A stretch of 64,000 nt of DNA from JBNAVY01 sp049700195 (GTDB lineage: Bacteria > Bacillota > Thermoanaerobacteria > Thermoanaerobacterales > Thermoanaerobacteraceae). A model generated the notes under the pieces. That model was not told the origin of the DNA and searched no databases. It saw nothing but the letters and a program-made list of their open reading frames with translations. The stretch covers positions 27,195 to 91,194 of the forward strand of contig JBNAVY010000003.1 in assembly GCA_049700195.1 (NCBI GenBank). The letters run 5' to 3'. Position 1 is the first letter of the stretch; each line of letters starts with the position of its first letter. Positions 24,381-33,466 of the stretch are shown here, piece by piece. Made by a program: the position numbers and the translations under genes.

Positions 24381-25408
24381 TAATCTACTATTGCACCATC
24401 AGAAGAAGATTTAATTTTGTTATATGCAAGATTGAAATTTTCTCTAATTTTCTTTTCAATTTCGTCAGCTATTTCTTTATTTTCTTTCAAAAATTGTTTT
24501 GCATTTTCTCTACCCTGGCCTAATCTAGTATTATTATATGAATACCATGCACCACTTTTTTCAATGATGTCAATGCTTGCACCTATATCTAATATGCTTC
24601 CTTCTTTAGATATACCTTCACCATACATTATGTCAAATTCTGCTTGTTTAAATGGTGGAGCAACTTTATTTTTTACCACTTTAACCCTTGTCCTATTTCC
24701 TACTATTTCATTACCTTGTTTTAATGAGTCTATTCTTCTCACATCCAACCTTATTGTAGAATAAAATTTAAGGGCACGTCCTCCAGGCGTTGTTTCAGGA
24801 TTTCCAAACATTACTCCGACTTTTTCTCTTAATTGGTTTATAAATACTGCAATACATTTTGATTTACTTACTACACCTGAAAGTTTTCTCAAAGCCTGAG
24901 ACATAAGCCTAGCCTGCAGCCCAACATGGGCATCTCCCATTTCTCCGTCAATTTCAGCTTTAGGAACAAGAGCAGCAACGGAATCTATTACAAGAATATC
25001 TACTGCACCACTTCTAACTAAAGCTTCTGCAATTTCTAAAGCTTGTTCTCCTGTATCAGGCTGTGAAACTAATAATTCATCTACATTTACTCCCAAATTT
25101 CTTGCATAAACAGGATCAAGAGCATGTTCAGCATCTATAAAAGCACCTGTACCACCCATTTTTTGAGCTTCTGCTATCATATGAAGTGCAATAGTTGTTT
25201 TACCAGATGATTCCGGTCCAAAAACCTCTATGATTCTGCCACGTGGGATTCCTCCAACTCCTAAAGCAATATCAATATCAAGGGAACCTGTTGGAATCAC
25301 TTCAACATTTAATTTTGCGTTATCTCCAAGTTTCATTATAGCACCTTTACCAAATTGTTTTTCAATTTGGTTTACTGCCATTTCAAGAGCCTTCTGTTTC
25401 TCAATCAT
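24380..25408 (-). CDS. recA: DNA recombinase RecA
   Basis: 342-residue recombinase that forms filaments on single-stranded DNA and activates SOS autocleavage. Walker A GPESSGKTT is at 64-72. Walker B (DILVIDSVAALVP), loop L1 (MGDAHVGLQARLMSQ) and the NQLREKVGVMFGNPETTPGG segment are all present. The C-terminal tail is short and acidic. The ATG follows GGGAGGG by about 8 bases. It has its own sigma-A promoter overlapping the cinA stop codon, and cinA-recA-recX-rny is a familiar Firmicute order. I could not find a GAAC-N4-GTTC LexA box in the leader. Confidence 0.98.
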   Translation of the reverse strand: MIEKQKALEMAVNQIEKQFGKGAIMKLGDNAKLNVEVIPTGSLDIDIALGVGGIPRGRIIEVFGPESSGKTTIALHMIAEAQKMGGTGAFIDAEHALDPVYARNLGVNVDELLVSQPDTGEQALEIAEALVRSGAVDILVIDSVAALVPKAEIDGEMGDAHVGLQARLMSQALRKLSGVVSKSKCIAVFINQLREKVGVMFGNPETTPGGRALKFYSTIRLDVRRIDSLKQGNEIVGNRTRVKVVKNKVAPPFKQAEFDIMYGEGISKEGSILDIGASIDIIEKSGAWYSYNNTRLGQGRENAKQFLKENKEIADEIEKKIRENFNLAYNKIKSSSDGAIVD

Positions 25409-25451
25409 CTAAAATACCCTCCCAAACCTTTAAACAGGTTTCATTAATAAA

Positions 25452-25480
25452 ATTATATATTAACTGGTCCTATGAGTCAA
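25452..25480 (-). promoter_or_regulatory. Sigma-A promoter of recA
   Basis: TTGACT (25480-25475) and a perfect TATAAT (25457-25452) on the - strand are 17 bases apart. The -35 overlaps the cinA stop. Downstream, in the leader, is an interrupted inverted repeat AAACCT-N6-AGGTTT (25441-25424) that is not a LexA consensus but could be an operator or hairpin. Confidence 0.82.
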
Positions 25481-26712
25481 TTTATTGATAATAAATATCT
25501 TCTTATAATGTCAAGTGCATTTAATACAGTTCGATTCCTTATTTTATCCCTGCTCCCATTAAGCATTAATTTCTTTACATCAACTTTTTCTTTTGTTGCA
25601 AAACCTACATAGACAAGGCCAACTGGTTTATCTGTTGTCCCACCATCTGGTCCTGCTATTCCTGTTACTGATACACCAATATCAGACTTAGCTAGATGTA
25701 AAATATTTATAGCCATTTCTTCAGCTGTTTCATGACTTACTGCACCATATCTTTCTAACGTTTCACTTTTTACATTTAACAAATTTTGTTTAGCTTTATT
25801 ACTATAAGTTACAAGACCTAAATTAAATATTTCAGAAGCTCCAGGAACATCTGTAATTTTACCAGCCAATAAACCACCAGTACACGATTCTGCTGTTGAA
25901 ACAGTTAATTTTTTTTCTTTTAATAAATTTACGACAGTGCTTTCCATACTTTCATCATCAACAGCAAAGATATACTCTCCAACAATGTCTTTTATTTTTC
26001 TTTCCATATTATTTATCATTTCAATGGCTTGCTGTTTATTAGATGTTTTAGCAGTAATTCTAAGCGTAACAAAACCATCTCCTACTAAAGGTGCTATTGT
26101 TGGATTTGAACTATTTAAAAGACTTTTTACTAATTCTTCTAGCTTTGATTCTCCAATGCCAAAAAATTTTAAAATTCTTGAATATATTATTTCATTACTT
26201 TTTGATCTTAAAAATGGGTATACATAATTATTAAACATCGGAATAAGCTCTGATGGTGGACCAGGAAGTATTATTATGATTTTCCCTTTATGTTCTATAA
26301 TACATCCCGGAGCTGTTCCAAAATTATTAGGTAAAATTTTCGAACCTTTAGGGAAAAGAGCTTGTTTATAATTATTTAATGTTGGTTTTTGATTTAATTT
26401 TTTAAAGTAATTATCAATAGAATTTTTAGCATCTTCATATTCCACAAGAGGTAATTCTAAAAAAGAAGCTACTGTTTCTTTGGTTAAGTCGTCATCAGTT
26501 GGACCTAGCCCACCAGTTGTTATAATAATGTCAGATCGTTTAAAAGCTATTGCCAAACAGTCTTTTACTCTTTTTTCATTGTCACCAACGTTTGTTTGAA
26601 AATAAACATCTATTCCAAGTAAAGATAATTGGGTTGATAAAAATTTTGCATCTGTATTTGCAATTTGTCCAAGTAATAATTCTGTGCCAACAGATATAAT
26701 CTCACTTATCAA
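25477..26712 (-). CDS. cinA: CinA: nicotinamide-nucleotide amidohydrolase with MoaB-like domain
   Basis: 411-residue two-domain protein. The N-terminal MoaB/MogA-like COG1058 domain (about 1-165) has GTELLLGQ and TTGGLGPTDDD. The C-terminal PncC amidohydrolase domain (about 252-408) has STAESCTGGLL and TGIAGPDGGT. The family deamidates NMN for pyridine-nucleotide recycling and handles ADP-ribose compounds. The frame appears to start at GTG 26721, but that GTG is part of the AGAGGTG Shine-Dalgarno. The TTG at 26712, 6 bases on, gives the family N-terminus M-x-x-EIIxVGTELLLGQ. It is cotranscribed after pgsA. Confidence 0.93.
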   Translation of the reverse strand: MISEIISVGTELLLGQIANTDAKFLSTQLSLLGIDVYFQTNVGDNEKRVKDCLAIAFKRSDIIITTGGLGPTDDDLTKETVASFLELPLVEYEDAKNSIDNYFKKLNQKPTLNNYKQALFPKGSKILPNNFGTAPGCIIEHKGKIIIILPGPPSELIPMFNNYVYPFLRSKSNEIIYSRILKFFGIGESKLEELVKSLLNSSNPTIAPLVGDGFVTLRITAKTSNKQQAIEMINNMERKIKDIVGEYIFAVDDESMESTVVNLLKEKKLTVSTAESCTGGLLAGKITDVPGASEIFNLGLVTYSNKAKQNLLNVKSETLERYGAVSHETAEEMAINILHLAKSDIGVSVTGIAGPDGGTTDKPVGLVYVGFATKEKVDVKKLMLNGSRDKIRNRTVLNALDIIRRYLLSIN

Positions 26713-26727
26713 AATAAACACCTCTAT

Positions 26728-27264
26728 TTAATTTAAAAATAATTCTTTTGATTTTACAATATAATCTATACCAGAATACAAAGTTAAAATTAAAGATATA
26801 TACACCATAATTGAAGAAAAAGGAAAGTTGATCAGATTAAATGGATAATTATTTAGCATAAGAGCAATTACCGCTATCATTTGAAAAGTTGTTTTATATT
26901 TACCGTAATTGCTGGCTGGAATTACTATCCCTTTATCTGCAGCTACTGTTCTTAAACCAGTGATTAAAAATTCTCTTGCTAATATGACTATTACTATCCA
27001 ACTTTCTAATCTTGCCATTTGTACTAATGCAACCATTGCTGAAGAAACCATAATCTTATCTACAAGGGGATCCATAAACTTTCCAAAATTTGTTATCTGA
27101 TTATATTTTCTAGCAACATATCCATCTGCTTTATCAGTTAAAGAAGCTAATGTAAATACTAAAGCTGAAAAAAAATCTTTATAAGGTAAATTTGAAAACA
27201 TTAATATTAAAAAAATTGGAATTAGAACTAACCTGAACATGGTTATTTTATTAGCTAAATTCAT
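26728..27264 (-). CDS. pgsA: CDP-diacylglycerol-glycerol-3-phosphate 3-phosphatidyltransferase
   Basis: 178-residue integral membrane CDP-alcohol phosphatidyltransferase that makes phosphatidylglycerophosphate. The full active-site signature D-x2-DG-x2-AR-x8-G-x3-D-x3-D is visible, with Asp44, Asp47, Gly48, Ala51, Arg52, Gly61, Asp65 and Asp69. Several hydrophobic segments span the remainder. Its ATG overlaps the rimO stop as ATGA, indicating translational coupling. It uses CDP-diacylglycerol made by CdsA (54.1-54.9 kb). rimO-pgsA-cinA-recA is a conserved clostridial order. Confidence 0.95.
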   Translation of the reverse strand: MNLANKITMFRLVLIPIFLILMFSNLPYKDFFSALVFTLASLTDKADGYVARKYNQITNFGKFMDPLVDKIMVSSAMVALVQMARLESWIVIVILAREFLITGLRTVAADKGIVIPASNYGKYKTTFQMIAVIALMLNNYPFNLINFPFSSIMVYISLILTLYSGIDYIVKSKELFLN

Positions 27265-28574
27265 TTAAATTCCCCCACTAGATCATACTCATATGCATCG
27301 ATTATTTTTACGTTTATAAAATCTCCTACATTGAGTATTTTATCTGTCTTTATAAAAACATTACCATCAATTTCAGGTGCATCCATATAGCTTCGTGCTA
27401 AATATACACCATCTTCATATCCTTCTACGACAACTTCCATAGTGCTTCCGATTTTATCAATATTGTTTTTAAGGGAAATATCTCTTTGTATTAGCATGAG
27501 TTCTTCCTGTCTTTTTATTTTTATGTTTTTTTTGATCTGAGGTTTCATATCATATGAAATAGTACCTTCTTCACGCGAATATGCAAAAACACCTGCTCTT
27601 TCAAATTTGTTTTCAATTATAAATTTTTTTAGATCTTCATATTCTTCCTTAGTTTCTCCGGGAAAACCAGTAATAAAGGTTGTTCTTATTGCTAAGTCTG
27701 GAATACTTCTCAGTTTTTCAATAATAGAATCTATTTTTGCACGGCTTGTATATCTTCTCATTCGTTTTAAAACATTATCATGTGAATGCTGCAGTGGTAT
27801 ATCAATATATTTTAATATTTTTTTATTTTTTCTTATTTCTTCTATTAATTCATCAGTAACACTGTCTGGATATGCGTAGAGTAGTCTAATCCATCTTATA
27901 CCATTTATTTCTGAAAGTTTATTCAAAAGTTCTGGAAGCATTAATTTGCCATATAGATCTATACCATATTTTGTAGTATCTTGTGCAATAACAATTAATT
28001 CTTTTACACCTTTATCAGCAAGCTTTACTGATTCATCGATGATATCTTCCATCTTTCGGCTTTTATACCGTCCTCTTACTTTGGGTATTATGCAAAAAGC
28101 ACATGAATTATTACATCCTTCGGCAATTTTAATATAAGAATAATGTGTAGGAGTACTTAAAACTCTATCTATATTTTCATCATTTAAGTCATTAACATGA
28201 CCATATTTTAAAACTTTTTTATTAAGTTTTATTTCTTCTATTATATTATCTATATCTGTAAAATCTCCTGTTCCTATAACCCCATCAAGTTCTGGAAGTT
28301 CTTTTAGTAGCTCTTTATTATATCTTTCAGCCATACAACCTGATGCAATCAAATATTTAAGTCTTTTATTCTTCAGTTTTCCCATATTTATAATAGTTTC
28401 AATTGACTCTTCCTTTGCACTTTGAATAAATGTACAGGTATTTATAATTAAAATATCTGCTTGGCTTTCGTCAGTAACTATATTATATCCTTTTTCTTTT
28501 AAAATGCTTAACATTTTTTCTGAATCTACAGTATTTTTAGGACATCCTAAAGAAATTATACCTATGTTTTCCAT
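27261..28574 (-). CDS. rimO: Ribosomal protein S12 methylthiotransferase RimO
   Basis: 437-residue radical-SAM methylthiotransferase, paralogous to MiaB. N-terminal cluster cysteines are Cys11, Cys47 and Cys80. The radical-SAM motif CNNSCAFC gives Cys154, 158 and 161, followed by IIPKVRGRYKSR. A TRAM domain closes the protein. The start SLGCPKNTVDSE rather than MiaB's TYGCQMN marks it as RimO, which modifies the conserved aspartate of ribosomal protein S12; S12 modification in Firmicutes is less well documented than in enterobacteria. AAAGGGA lies 6 bases before the ATG. It is coupled to pgsA. Confidence 0.93.
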   Translation of the reverse strand: MENIGIISLGCPKNTVDSEKMLSILKEKGYNIVTDESQADILIINTCTFIQSAKEESIETIINMGKLKNKRLKYLIASGCMAERYNKELLKELPELDGVIGTGDFTDIDNIIEEIKLNKKVLKYGHVNDLNDENIDRVLSTPTHYSYIKIAEGCNNSCAFCIIPKVRGRYKSRKMEDIIDESVKLADKGVKELIVIAQDTTKYGIDLYGKLMLPELLNKLSEINGIRWIRLLYAYPDSVTDELIEEIRKNKKILKYIDIPLQHSHDNVLKRMRRYTSRAKIDSIIEKLRSIPDLAIRTTFITGFPGETKEEYEDLKKFIIENKFERAGVFAYSREEGTISYDMKPQIKKNIKIKRQEELMLIQRDISLKNNIDKIGSTMEVVVEGYEDGVYLARSYMDAPEIDGNVFIKTDKILNVGDFINVKIIDAYEYDLVGEFK

Positions 28575-28600
28575 GCATTTTCCCTTTCTATTATTTATAT

Positions 28601-30790
28601 TTATATGTCAAATAATTTTTTTATTTCATCTGAGTCCATAATTATTTGTCGTGGCTTAGAACCATCATAACCACTTATGATACCTTTTTGTTCTATCTGA
28701 TCAATAATTCTAGCAGCTCTTGCGTATCCGACACGAAGCCTGCGCTGAATCATTGATATAGAGGCCTGACCGGTTTCTAAAATTATTTCTACAGCTTCTT
28801 TTAAAAGTTCATCTTCTTCTCCTAAATCTTTATTCTCACTTTTAATTTGTATATATATTTCATTATATTGAGGATCAAAATTATTTTTTAAAAAGCTAAC
28901 AACTTCTTCAACTTCTTTATCAGATATAAAAGCTCCTTGAATTCTCAAGGGTTTTGATGCTCCGATTGGGTTAAAAAGCATATCTCCTTTTCCTAGAAGC
29001 TTTTCTGCTCCTGCCATATCTAAAATTGTTCTTGAATCTGTTTGAGAAGATACTGCAAAAGAAATTCTAGATGGTATATTAGCTTTTATTACTCCTGTAA
29101 TTACATCTACAGATGGCCTTTGTGTAGCAATAACAAGGTGAATGCCGGCTGCTCTTGCCATTTGAGCAAGTCTTATTATGTGTTCTTCAACATCAGCAGG
29201 AGAAACCATCATCAAATCTGATAATTCATCTATTATTATAACTAATTTATATAGTTTATTATCAGCCTGTTGGTTATATCCTTCTATATCTCTTACCCCA
29301 TGCTCTGCAAACAAGTTATATCTGTTTGTCATCTCCTGAACCGCCCAGTTTAAAACTCCAGCAGCTTTTCTCGGATCTGTAACAACAGGTGTAAGTAAAT
29401 GAGGGATACCATTATAAATATTTAATTCAACCACCTTAGGATCTATTAAAATCATTTTTACTTCACTGGGTGAAGATTTATACAAAAGACTTATAATTAA
29501 AGTATTAATACAAACACTTTTACCAGAACCAGTAGCTCCTGCTATAAGCAAATGAGGCATTTTAGACAAATCTGCAATTATTATATTTCCTGCTATATCC
29601 TTACCAAGAGCAATCGATAAATTTGATTTAAAATATTTAAACTTTTTATTATCAATAACTTCACGTATACTTACAGCAGATATTTTATCATTTGGTACTT
29701 CTATCCCAACAACCGATTTACCAGGAATAGGAGCTTCAATTCTTACAGATGGTGCTGCAAGACTTAAAGCTATATCATCTGTCAGGCTTACGATCCTACT
29801 AACTTTAATCCCTGGGTTGGGTTGCAATTCAAACCTGGTAATAGCAGGACCTTTAGTAACTTGGACTACTTTTGCCTCAATACCAAAATTCAAGAGAGTA
29901 TTTTCTAATTTTTTTGCTTTATTTATTATTATGTCATTATTAATTTTATGCTGAGGTTTTGCTTCATTTAAAAGAGTTATAGGTGGAAAAACATATTCAT
30001 CTTTACTGTTATCACTTAAAATTTTAAGTGAAGAATCTTTTTTATCATCACTTGATAATTCATCATTTGACTTAATTTTACCTGATTCTTTATCCTTTAT
30101 GACTTTATCTTCATCAAAGACATCCAATATATCAAAATCATTTTCTTTAGGTAGTTTTTCTTGAAAATTTCGATTATTTAATCCTTTATCTTCAGAAATT
30201 ATTTCTTCTGTTTTGTTTCCTTTTTTTTGTTTTATATGTTTCAAAAAAAAACTTGAAGTTAATCTATGAATTTTAGTAATTATACTAGTTATTGATGTAT
30301 CAGTAATAATAATTCCAAAAATTATAGAAGCTGCGATTAAAAATATATAGCTTCCAGTAACACCAAGTAACTTTATCAAAAAAAATAATAAAAATGCTGC
30401 TATAGCACCTCCACCTAAGTTGTTTAATCCAGATTTATAACCATTTAAAATATAGGCTTTAAAATTGTCTGCAATACTATAGTAAGATATATGATCTAAA
30501 CTTATTATACATATAAAAAGAAATAAAAGGCTTATTGTTTTAGTAGTTTTTATAAACTCATTTTTTTTAAATAAAAACATTAATGCAAAAACAAAAATCA
30601 ATAAAGAAATTATATAAGAACCAATACCAAAAAAACCTCTTAGGAAAATAGCTAAGTTTTTCCCTATAACCCCAGTAGAATTAGTATATAAACTTAATAA
30701 TGATATTAATGAAAAGGCTAAAAATATAATACCTAGTATCTCATCTTTAAAACTTTTATTGTTTTGTCCAAAGTCTTCTTTTGTTTTCAT
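28601..30790 (-). CDS. ftsK: DNA translocase FtsK/SpoIIIE
   Basis: 729-residue septal DNA pump. An N-terminal membrane domain with about four helices (roughly 20-38, 55-75, 85-103 and 125-165) is followed by a charged low-complexity linker (about 185-265). The RecA-like motor has Walker A GATGSGKS at 418-425 and Walker B LVIIIDELSD near 520-529. The winged-helix gamma domain (about 660-720, ISMIQRRLRVGYARAARII) reads polarity sequences. In spore formers this protein also drives chromosome translocation into the forespore. The ATG is preceded by AGGTGATGAAC. It heads the rimO-pgsA-cinA group. Confidence 0.96.
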   Translation of the reverse strand: MKTKEDFGQNNKSFKDEILGIIFLAFSLISLLSLYTNSTGVIGKNLAIFLRGFFGIGSYIISLLIFVFALMFLFKKNEFIKTTKTISLLFLFICIISLDHISYYSIADNFKAYILNGYKSGLNNLGGGAIAAFLLFFLIKLLGVTGSYIFLIAASIIFGIIITDTSITSIITKIHRLTSSFFLKHIKQKKGNKTEEIISEDKGLNNRNFQEKLPKENDFDILDVFDEDKVIKDKESGKIKSNDELSSDDKKDSSLKILSDNSKDEYVFPPITLLNEAKPQHKINNDIIINKAKKLENTLLNFGIEAKVVQVTKGPAITRFELQPNPGIKVSRIVSLTDDIALSLAAPSVRIEAPIPGKSVVGIEVPNDKISAVSIREVIDNKKFKYFKSNLSIALGKDIAGNIIIADLSKMPHLLIAGATGSGKSVCINTLIISLLYKSSPSEVKMILIDPKVVELNIYNGIPHLLTPVVTDPRKAAGVLNWAVQEMTNRYNLFAEHGVRDIEGYNQQADNKLYKLVIIIDELSDLMMVSPADVEEHIIRLAQMARAAGIHLVIATQRPSVDVITGVIKANIPSRISFAVSSQTDSRTILDMAGAEKLLGKGDMLFNPIGASKPLRIQGAFISDKEVEEVVSFLKNNFDPQYNEIYIQIKSENKDLGEEDELLKEAVEIILETGQASISMIQRRLRVGYARAARIIDQIEQKGIISGYDGSKPRQIIMDSDEIKKLFDI

Positions 30791-30816
30791 TGTTCATCAC
30801 CTGTATAAAAATTTTC

Positions 30817-30847
30817 AAAAAAAATAGATGTATTCAACACATCTATT
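30817..30847 (-). terminator. Rho-independent terminator after ylzJ
   Basis: On the - strand AATAGATGT (30847-30839) pairs with ACATCTATT (30831-30823) around a 7-base loop, followed by a run of T residues (to 30817). It ends the tepA-ylzJ unit. The upstream end of the stem overlaps the -10 of the putative ftsK promoter. Confidence 0.88.
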
Positions 30848-30873
30848 ATAACATAAATTGTTTTTATTGTATA
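30845..30873 (-). promoter_or_regulatory. Putative ftsK promoter nested with the preceding terminator
   Basis: TGT-TATAAT (-10 at 30850-30845, extended) has TATACA (30873-30868) 17 bases upstream. The predicted transcript start, about 30838, falls in the loop of the terminator, so transcripts from this promoter would lack the 5' arm and escape termination. Confidence 0.5.
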
Positions 30874-31073
30874 TTTATAATCTTTCCTGGAGTATATTTT
30901 GAATTTAAATAATCTGAAGGATCTGTTGAGTACAACCTAGAAATTTTAAAATTGCCATCTTCACCTTTTTCAATTAATATAACTTTGTTATTTATATTTA
31001 CTGAAATGTAATTTAATTTTTGTTCATTTTGTACAGAAAAAATTAGTTCAAAAGGAATTATTGTGTAAAGCAT
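30864..31073 (-). CDS. ylzJ: YlzJ-like protein
   Basis: 69-residue protein of the YlzJ-like family, function unknown. It opens with MLYTIIPFELIF, typical of the family, and ends with a short lysine-rich SKYTPGKII segment. It has no membrane helix or catalytic motif. Its ATG directly abuts the tepA stop codon, and the same tepA-ylzJ-ftsK order occurs in Bacillus, which supports the assignment more strongly than the sequence alone. Confidence 0.8.
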   Translation of the reverse strand: MLYTIIPFELIFSVQNEQKLNYISVNINNKVILIEKGEDGNFKISRLYSTDPSDYLNSKYTPGKIINIQ

Positions 31074-31775
31074 TTAAGTGCCACCATCTTTCTTTTTAAT
31101 CATATCCTGTAGTTTGTTAAGAGCATTAGATACCCCTCCTATTTCATCTATAAGCCCATATTCTACAGCTTCTTTTCCTACAAGTATTGTACCTATATCA
31201 TTTGCAAGTTCTCCAGTTTTAAGCATAAGTTCATTAAAAACTTCTCTTTTTATTTTTGAATTTCTAACTATAAATTCCACAACCCTATCTTGCATTTTAT
31301 TAAAATAATCAAACGTCTGGGGAACACCTATTACAAGACCTGTCATTCGTATCGGATGTATTGTCATTGTCGCACTTGGAACTATGTATGAATAATTTGC
31401 TGATACTGCAAGAGGTACTCCAATACTATGACCACCTCCTAATACGATTGATACAGTTGGTTTTGATAAACTTGCAATCATTTCTGATATTGCAAGCCCT
31501 GCTTCAACATCTCCACCAACAGTATTTAACAATATGAGTAGACCTTTTATATCGGGGTTTTCTTCTATTGCAACAAGCTGTGGAATAATATGCTCATATT
31601 TGGTAGTTTTATTCTGAGGAGGCAATATCATATGTCCTTCTATCTGGCCTATTACTGTAAGGCAATGTATATTACTCTGAAAATTAGGTACATTTGTCTG
31701 CCCTAATTCTTTTATATTTTCTTGCACAGGCGGAAATACCTGTGGTTGTGTTTCCTCACTTTTTATTGAATTCAT
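31074..31775 (-). CDS. tepA: ClpP-like protease TepA
   Basis: 233-residue cytosolic Clp-protease fold protein. The likely nucleophile is Ser117 in GGGHSIGVP, with His140 in TIHPIRM as the general base; the ClpP-like Asp lies further on. An N-terminal extension of about 35 residues precedes the fold. The family is called translocation-enhancing protein from Bacillus work, and its real substrates are unclear. GGGAGTG precedes the ATG. It pairs with ylzJ and is upstream of the ftsK promoter. The preceding dapG terminator shows that it starts a new unit, but I could not define its promoter. Confidence 0.87.
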   Translation of the reverse strand: MNSIKSEETQPQVFPPVQENIKELGQTNVPNFQSNIHCLTVIGQIEGHMILPPQNKTTKYEHIIPQLVAIEENPDIKGLLILLNTVGGDVEAGLAISEMIASLSKPTVSIVLGGGHSIGVPLAVSANYSYIVPSATMTIHPIRMTGLVIGVPQTFDYFNKMQDRVVEFIVRNSKIKREVFNELMLKTGELANDIGTILVGKEAVEYGLIDEIGGVSNALNKLQDMIKKKDGGT

Positions 31776-31803
31776 TTTATCACACTCCCATACTTATAGT
31801 ATT

Positions 31804-31831
31804 AAAAAAAAAAATGCATAATATGCATTTT
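31804..31831 (-). terminator. Rho-independent terminator after dapG
   Basis: On the - strand AAAATGCAT (31831-31823) pairs with ATGCATTTT (31819-31811) around ATT, and the T run continues for seven more bases. It lies 64 bases after the dapG stop. Confidence 0.88.
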
Positions 31832-31894
31832 CATCTTATAAACCTTTATTAAAAACTCAGTAAATAATAAATTTTAATATTTAAAATAAATAAT

Positions 31895-33106
31895 TTAGTT
31901 ATATTTGTCAAGTTTAAATTCTTCATGAAGAAGCCTTATTGCATCTTCAGATTTGTCTTGACTTATTAAGCAAGAAATAGTGTTATGTGAATCTGAAGTT
32001 TGAAAAATTTCTATACCATGTTTTGATAGTGCTTTTATGATTCGTGACATTACACCTGGTACACCGCGGATTCTATTTCCAATGATTGAAATTTTACTGC
32101 AATTTTCTCTATAAGAATAAATTATATTGTTTTGTTCAAATAATTGTTTTAATTTATGAAAATCATCTTCATTTATTGTAAAAACTTTTTTATCAGGGAA
32201 AATATTTATTAGATCTATGCTTATTTTTTCTTGTGCAATTTTTTCAAATATATCTTCAGAATTATCAGGTATTTCCTCTAAGATTATTTGTATTCTATTA
32301 TTCATACTTGCTATTCCTGTAACTAAATTATTAACATCATATATATTATTATAAGCATTATTATACTGGGTTATTACAGTTCCTTGGCTATCAGACATAG
32401 TATTTTTTATTACAAGAGGAACATTACCTCTCATTGCAATTTCTACCGCTCTTGGGTGTATAACTTTTGCTCCTTCTTCTGCAAATTGAAAAACTTCATT
32501 ATAACTTATTTTTTTTAATATATGAGCATTTGATACTATTCTTGGATCTGCAGTCATGATTCCATCAACATCAGTATATATTTCTACAGCATAAGCCTTT
32601 AAAGCTTCTCCTAAAATAGCTGCCGTTGTATCACTCCCGCCACGTCCCAGAGTAGTTATATCTCCATCTTCGGTAATACCTTGAAAACCTGCTACAACAG
32701 GTATTATGTTATTTGATAATGCTTCTAATATATTAGAAACATCTACTCTTAAAATATCAGCACTTCCAAAATTATTATTTGTAATAATTCCAGCCTGTCC
32801 TCCTGTAAATGCTTTTGCCTTATAACCTAAATTTTTCAGAGAATTTGCAAAAATAACACTTGAAATTATTTCTCCACAGGACATTAATATATCCAATTCA
32901 CGTTTGTCTGTCTGATTATTAGCATCTTTAGCTAATTTTATCAAAGTATCAGTGGCATACGGATCACCAGATCTTCCAATAGCTGAAACAACTACTACAA
33001 CATTAAAACCCTGCTCTATAGCATCTATAACTTTTGATACAGCCATTTTTCTTCTTTCATCAGTAGAAACAGATGTTCCTCCGAATTTTTGTACTATTAT
33101 ATTCAC
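31895..33106 (-). CDS. dapG: Aspartate kinase, DapG type
   Basis: 403-residue enzyme that phosphorylates aspartate at the head of lysine, diaminopimelate, methionine and threonine synthesis. The kinase domain opens with IVQKFGGTSV and has VVVVSA, GRGGSDTTAA and DVDGIMTADPR. Two C-terminal ACT domains (from about 265) mediate feedback control, probably by diaminopimelate as in Bacillus DapG. The frame is open to 33166, but AAAGGGTGA lies just before a GTG at 33106 that gives the family N-terminus MNIIVQKFGG, so I take GTG. No lysine riboswitch is seen upstream. Its 109-base gap to ylmC is AT-rich with one hairpin. Confidence 0.93.
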   Translation of the reverse strand: MNIIVQKFGGTSVSTDERRKMAVSKVIDAIEQGFNVVVVVSAIGRSGDPYATDTLIKLAKDANNQTDKRELDILMSCGEIISSVIFANSLKNLGYKAKAFTGGQAGIITNNNFGSADILRVDVSNILEALSNNIIPVVAGFQGITEDGDITTLGRGGSDTTAAILGEALKAYAVEIYTDVDGIMTADPRIVSNAHILKKISYNEVFQFAEEGAKVIHPRAVEIAMRGNVPLVIKNTMSDSQGTVITQYNNAYNNIYDVNNLVTGIASMNNRIQIILEEIPDNSEDIFEKIAQEKISIDLINIFPDKKVFTINEDDFHKLKQLFEQNNIIYSYRENCSKISIIGNRIRGVPGVMSRIIKALSKHGIEIFQTSDSHNTISCLISQDKSEDAIRLLHEEFKLDKYN

Positions 33107-33173
33107 AATTTCACCCTTTCTAAGTATTAAATTATTTTTATTATATATTATATTATTATAACTCATTAAAGTG

Positions 33174-33203
33174 ATAAAGGAAAGGTTTTTTCCTTCCCTT
33201 TAT
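33174..33203 (-). repeat. Hairpin between ylmC and dapG
   Basis: ATAAAGG-A-AAGG pairs with CCTT-C-CCTTTAT (one mismatch) around a T6 loop. No U tract follows on the - strand, so it is not a clear terminator. The rest of 33107-33214 is AT-rich with several TATAAT-like words that I cannot rank. Confidence 0.5.
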
Positions 33204-33214
33204 TAGTAATTTTA

Positions 33215-33466
33215 TTAGTAATATTTTTTATAATTTCTTTCAAATTCTACTATCAGCATATCATTACCTATTTTTTTTATTGAATCCCAAGGTATTTCAA
33301 TATATCCGGATTTACCTCTAAAAAAACTTTTTATTTCATATATTAATATTGACTGAATTTTCCCTGTTTCTTCATCTATTATTAAGTCGGAATCATCAAC
33401 TAATCCCCACCTTTTCCCATCATTTAAATTTACAATTTCCTTATTTCCAAATTCACTTAAACGCAT
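33215..33466 (-). CDS. ylmC: YlmC/YmxH family sporulation-associated protein
   Basis: 83-residue PRC-barrel-like protein of the YlmC/YmxH family. Visible family features: MRLSEFGNKEIVNLNDG at the start, then GLVDDSDLIIDE and the IPWDSIKKIG motif. The frame is open for 10 further codons into the dut end, but AGAGGTGATTTT directly precedes the ATG at 33466. Family members are linked to sporulation in annotation only; no biochemical role is known. In Bacillus ymxH follows the M16 peptidase gene; here dut lies between them. Confidence 0.85.
   Translation of the reverse strand: MRLSEFGNKEIVNLNDGKRWGLVDDSDLIIDEETGKIQSILIYEIKSFFRGKSGYIEIPWDSIKKIGNDMLIVEFERNYKKYY

Noticed and set aside
33107..33214. 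Lysine riboswitch upstream of dapG
   Set aside because: The gap is too short and holds only one simple hairpin; the conserved L-box core is absent.
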